DNA of 6,351 nt, from NCBI GenBank assembly GCA_002293295.1, contig DBCY01000018.1:1-6351 (forward strand). The letters run 5' to 3'. This DNA comes from Ruminococcus sp. UBA946. Its GTDB lineage: Bacteria; Bacillota; Clostridia; Oscillospirales; Ruminococcaceae. A program made the translations under genes and the position numbers. This document shows, one piece after another, positions 5,248-6,351 of this stretch; the stretch's first letter is position 1, and each line of letters starts with the position of its first letter. The notes beneath the pieces were generated by a model. That model did no database searches. It had not been told where the DNA came from and saw only the letters and a program-made list of their open reading frames with translations.

Positions 5248-5562
5248 TTAAGCGTTGTGTTCTTCATAAAGAGTTTTTGCTCTTTCAATAACCTTTATTT
5301 TATTTGGTTCAGATAATAAATTAAAATATTTTAAAAGCTCCTTTTCCTCCGGGCTGAAATCATAATCCGGATTTTTACCGAAAAGCAGGAAATCAACCGA
5401 AACGCCAAAATAACCCGAAAGAATCATTAAGGTTTCACCGTTTGGGATTACTCCTTTTCTCCAGCGTGAAATAGAGCCGGTACCCAATTTTAACTCAAGT
5501 AATAGGGGGGTTATTTTTTTGCCGCGCTCATTACATAAATCAATCAATGTATTATAAAACAT
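5248..5562 (-). CDS. XRE-family helix-turn-helix transcriptional regulator
   Basis: This 104-residue protein has a Cro/C1-type DNA-binding domain at about 1-62. The helix-turn-helix appears as ITPLLLELKLGTGSISRWRKGVIPNGETLMILSGYFGVSVDFLL, residues 17-60, with SISRWRKG (30-37) as the recognition helix and the usual DFLLFG ending. The remaining 40 residues (EEKELLKYFNLLSEPNKIKVIERAKTL, 72-98) form a short helical tail seen in many small repressors of this class. An upstream in-frame GTG at 5592 is not the start: AAAAGGAGA at 5571-5579 lies 8 nt from the ATG at 5562 and would be internal otherwise. It is divergent from the 99-aa gene with a 129-nt shared region bearing repeated operator-like sites, so it probably represses that gene and perhaps itself. 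Such pairs are common in prophage remnants and other accessory islands, but no phage genes are visible here. Confidence 0.85.
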   Translation of the reverse strand: MFYNTLIDLCNERGKKITPLLLELKLGTGSISRWRKGVIPNGETLMILSGYFGVSVDFLLFGKNPDYDFSPEEKELLKYFNLLSEPNKIKVIERAKTLYEEHNA

Positions 5563-5592
5563 TTTTCTCTTCTCCTTTTGTATAATTTTCAC

Positions 5593-5646
5593 AATAATGA
5601 ATTATTATTCATTTAACGCTTGACAAATGACTAATAATTCATTATA
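5593..5646. promoter_or_regulatory. Putative operator sites for the XRE regulator
   Basis: The heptamer ATTCATT occurs at 5607-5613 and 5637-5643 (plus), and inverted as AATGAAT at 5596-5602. The first pair makes a 7-bp inverted repeat with a 4-nt centre. A longer dyad AATAAT-N2-ATTAT occurs at 5593-5606 and, in the opposite orientation, at 5633-5646, with centres exactly 40 bp apart. One dyad covers the start of the -10 box of the 99-aa gene promoter and the other flanks its -35, as expected for repression by the adjacent XRE protein. Binding is inferred, not shown. Confidence 0.55.
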
Positions 5647-5648
5647 AT
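5620..5648 (+). promoter_or_regulatory. Perfect consensus sigma-A promoter
   Basis: TTGACA (5620-5625), 17 nt, TATAAT (5643-5648) is an exact consensus promoter and predicts a start near 5655, about 37 nt before the ATG at 5692. So strong a promoter usually needs a repressor, consistent with the overlapping dyads. On the minus strand TTGTCA (5621-5626) could be a -35 box for the XRE gene, but I see no convincing -10 at the right distance. Confidence 0.85.
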
Positions 5649-5691
5649 ATAAATAGAAAAACATAAATATACAGTCAGAAAGGAATTTATC

Positions 5692-5991
5692 ATGGACTTA
5701 ACATCAGAAGTTTTTAAAAGGGCAAATCTTCAGTGTATAGCGCAGTATCTGCAAAGCGGCACCGACCCTGTGCATATGGATACGATAAATCACAGCAAAA
5801 GCTTTGACAAAAGGCTTAAAGAAACTTTATTTGCTTTTAACGGTGCGCTTAAAAGCGCCGGGATTGATGAAGACAGCGAGCTTTTTAAAAGCATGTGGAG
5901 TAAGGTGAATGAAATGGAAAACATTTACATGGAAGTCGGAATAATATGCGGATTTAAAATAATAAAACTTCTGGAAATGAATAAGATATGA
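5692..5991 (+). CDS. Small helical 99-aa protein, probable target of the divergent XRE regulator
   Basis: Function is unknown. The protein is mostly alpha-helical: probable helices at about 4-22, 37-57, 61-78 and 77-97, with the last containing ENIYMEVGIICGFKIIKLLEM (76-96). An amphipathic C-terminal helix with an x-GF-x-x-G-like pattern recalls small clostridial phage/accessory proteins grouped under DUF6809, though I can only call this a resemblance. There is no signal peptide, and hydrophobic stretches are too short or broken for a membrane helix. AAAGGA at 5679-5684 lies 7 nt before the ATG, so translation should be efficient. It is driven by a perfect consensus promoter overlain by operator-like dyads and is divergent from the XRE gene, suggesting a regulator/effector pair. 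No toxin active-site motif is visible. No terminator is evident after the stop. Confidence 0.75.
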   Translation: MDLTSEVFKRANLQCIAQYLQSGTDPVHMDTINHSKSFDKRLKETLFAFNGALKSAGIDEDSELFKSMWSKVNEMENIYMEVGIICGFKIIKLLEMNKI

Positions 5992-6018
5992 TTAATATCC
6001 GTAAGGGATTTAAGCGGT

Positions 6019-6042
6019 TAGTGAGCAGTGGTCAGTGGTCAG
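6019..6042 (+). repeat. Short heptamer tandem repeat
   Basis: CAGTGGT is repeated twice and followed by a partial CAG (6026-6042), preceded by a degenerate copy TAGTGAG (6019-6025). About 3.4 units in total. Confidence 0.6.
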
Positions 6043-6064
6043 AATTGGGGTAATAATTTATAAA

Positions 6065-6110
6065 GAACAACGTCCTGTAATGCAGATGCGTACCGTTTTG
6101 AGCGTTGTTC
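6065..6110. repeat. 8-bp inverted repeat spanning 46 bp
   Basis: GAACAACG (6065-6072) and CGTTGTTC (6103-6110) are perfect inverted repeats separated by 30 nt. No T-tract follows, so it is not an obvious terminator; it could be the ends of a tiny repeat element or a long-loop hairpin. Confidence 0.45.
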
Positions 6111-6116
6111 CGGGAA

Positions 6117-6326
6117 CTGGCATCCGGGTTCTGGTATCTTCTAAATTATATTCATTAAGCTATTGACATTGTTCTGGAATCTGGTATTGAAAGTTAAATA
6201 CCTTTAGTTATAGACATTGGATGCCGGATGTCAGAATATAATGATACCGTGTTATATCCGCTTGAAAATCACTATTGACATTTAAATTATAAACTGTTAT
6301 GGCATCTAATACCTCGTAACATCTAA
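6117..6326. repeat. Degenerate interspersed repeat units
   Basis: CTGGTAT occurs at 6131-6137 and 6181-6187, each 2-9 nt after a TTCTGG (6129-6134 overlapping the first; 6172-6177). TATTGACATT occurs at 6161-6170 and 6273-6282, with a variant TATAGACATT at 6209-6218. CATCTAA occurs at 6303-6309 and 6320-6326. Related inverted forms such as GGATGCCGGATG (6219-6230) suggest one simple repeat family that has diverged. Confidence 0.4.
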
Positions 6327-6351
6327 ATATTGCGAATAATAAATTAAAATC

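Larger units (their letters stand above)
5992..6351. other. Non-coding region with degenerate short repeats
   Basis: No ORF with a credible ribosome site is present in these 360 bases. The stretch instead contains several short repeats: a CAGTGGT tandem (6026-6042), the 8-bp inverted repeat at 6065-6110, and scattered copies of TATTGACATT, CTGGTAT and CATCTAA. This texture resembles the decayed interspersed intergenic repeats seen in some Oscillospiraceae genomes; that comparison is from memory. Confidence 0.5.

Noticed and set aside
5563..5592. GTG start adding 10 residues to the XRE regulator
   Set aside because: The strong AAAAGGAGA ribosome site would lie inside the coding region; it serves the ATG at 5562.
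6080..6166. A 28-codon ORF on the plus strand in the tail region
   Set aside because: It has no ribosome site, and its sequence is made of the local repeats.
6026..6326. CRISPR array
   Set aside because: The repeats are 7-10 nt, degenerate and irregularly spaced, and there are no cas genes.

Overview
The window looks like chromosomal DNA from a low-GC Gram-positive anaerobe of the Clostridia, probably an Oscillospiraceae/Ruminococcus-like gut or rumen bacterium. This is inferred from the AT-rich intergenic DNA, purine-rich Shine-Dalgarno sites, consensus sigma-A-type promoters (TTGACA-N17-TATAAT and close variants), an electron-bifurcating NfnAB pair typical of fermentative anaerobes, and a cytosolic GH113-type glycosidase. 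No species can be named from the sequence alone.

Layout. Positions 1-1940 hold a leftward transcription unit. It starts at a clear promoter (1910-1938) and carries a 188-aa four-helix membrane protein, a GH113-like beta-mannanase-family enzyme, and a 25-codon ORF (76-153) with a good ribosome site but no known function. A hairpin terminator (28-68) closes it. Going right, 2025-2726 holds a 142-aa helical-bundle protein and a 68-aa hydrophilic protein, ended by a strong terminator at 2745-2772. The T-rich tail of that terminator runs into the -35 box of an extended -10 promoter (2773-2801). This promoter drives nfnA-nfnB (2836-5087), the two subunits of NADH-dependent reduced ferredoxin:NADP+ oxidoreductase, which links the NADH, NADPH and ferredoxin pools. 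After a hairpin at 5090-5120 comes a small XRE-type repressor gene (5248-5562, leftward). It is divergent from a 99-aa helical protein (5692-5991), and the shared intergenic region has a perfect consensus promoter overlain by repeated ATTCATT operator-like elements. The last 360 bases appear non-coding and carry degenerate short repeats.

The most interesting signal is a leader element of about 50 nt found three times, ahead of three unrelated ORFs (159-208 minus, 1816-1868 minus, 2463-2512 plus). Each copy has a TTTAA-containing 5' edge, a hairpin whose arms differ between copies but still pair, and then a nearly constant segment CCGG-AAAGG-ATGGT that contains the Shine-Dalgarno, 5-7 nt before the start codon. 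Changed but still pairing arms next to a constant ribosome-binding segment suggest an RNA-level cis element, and I do not recognise it as a described family.
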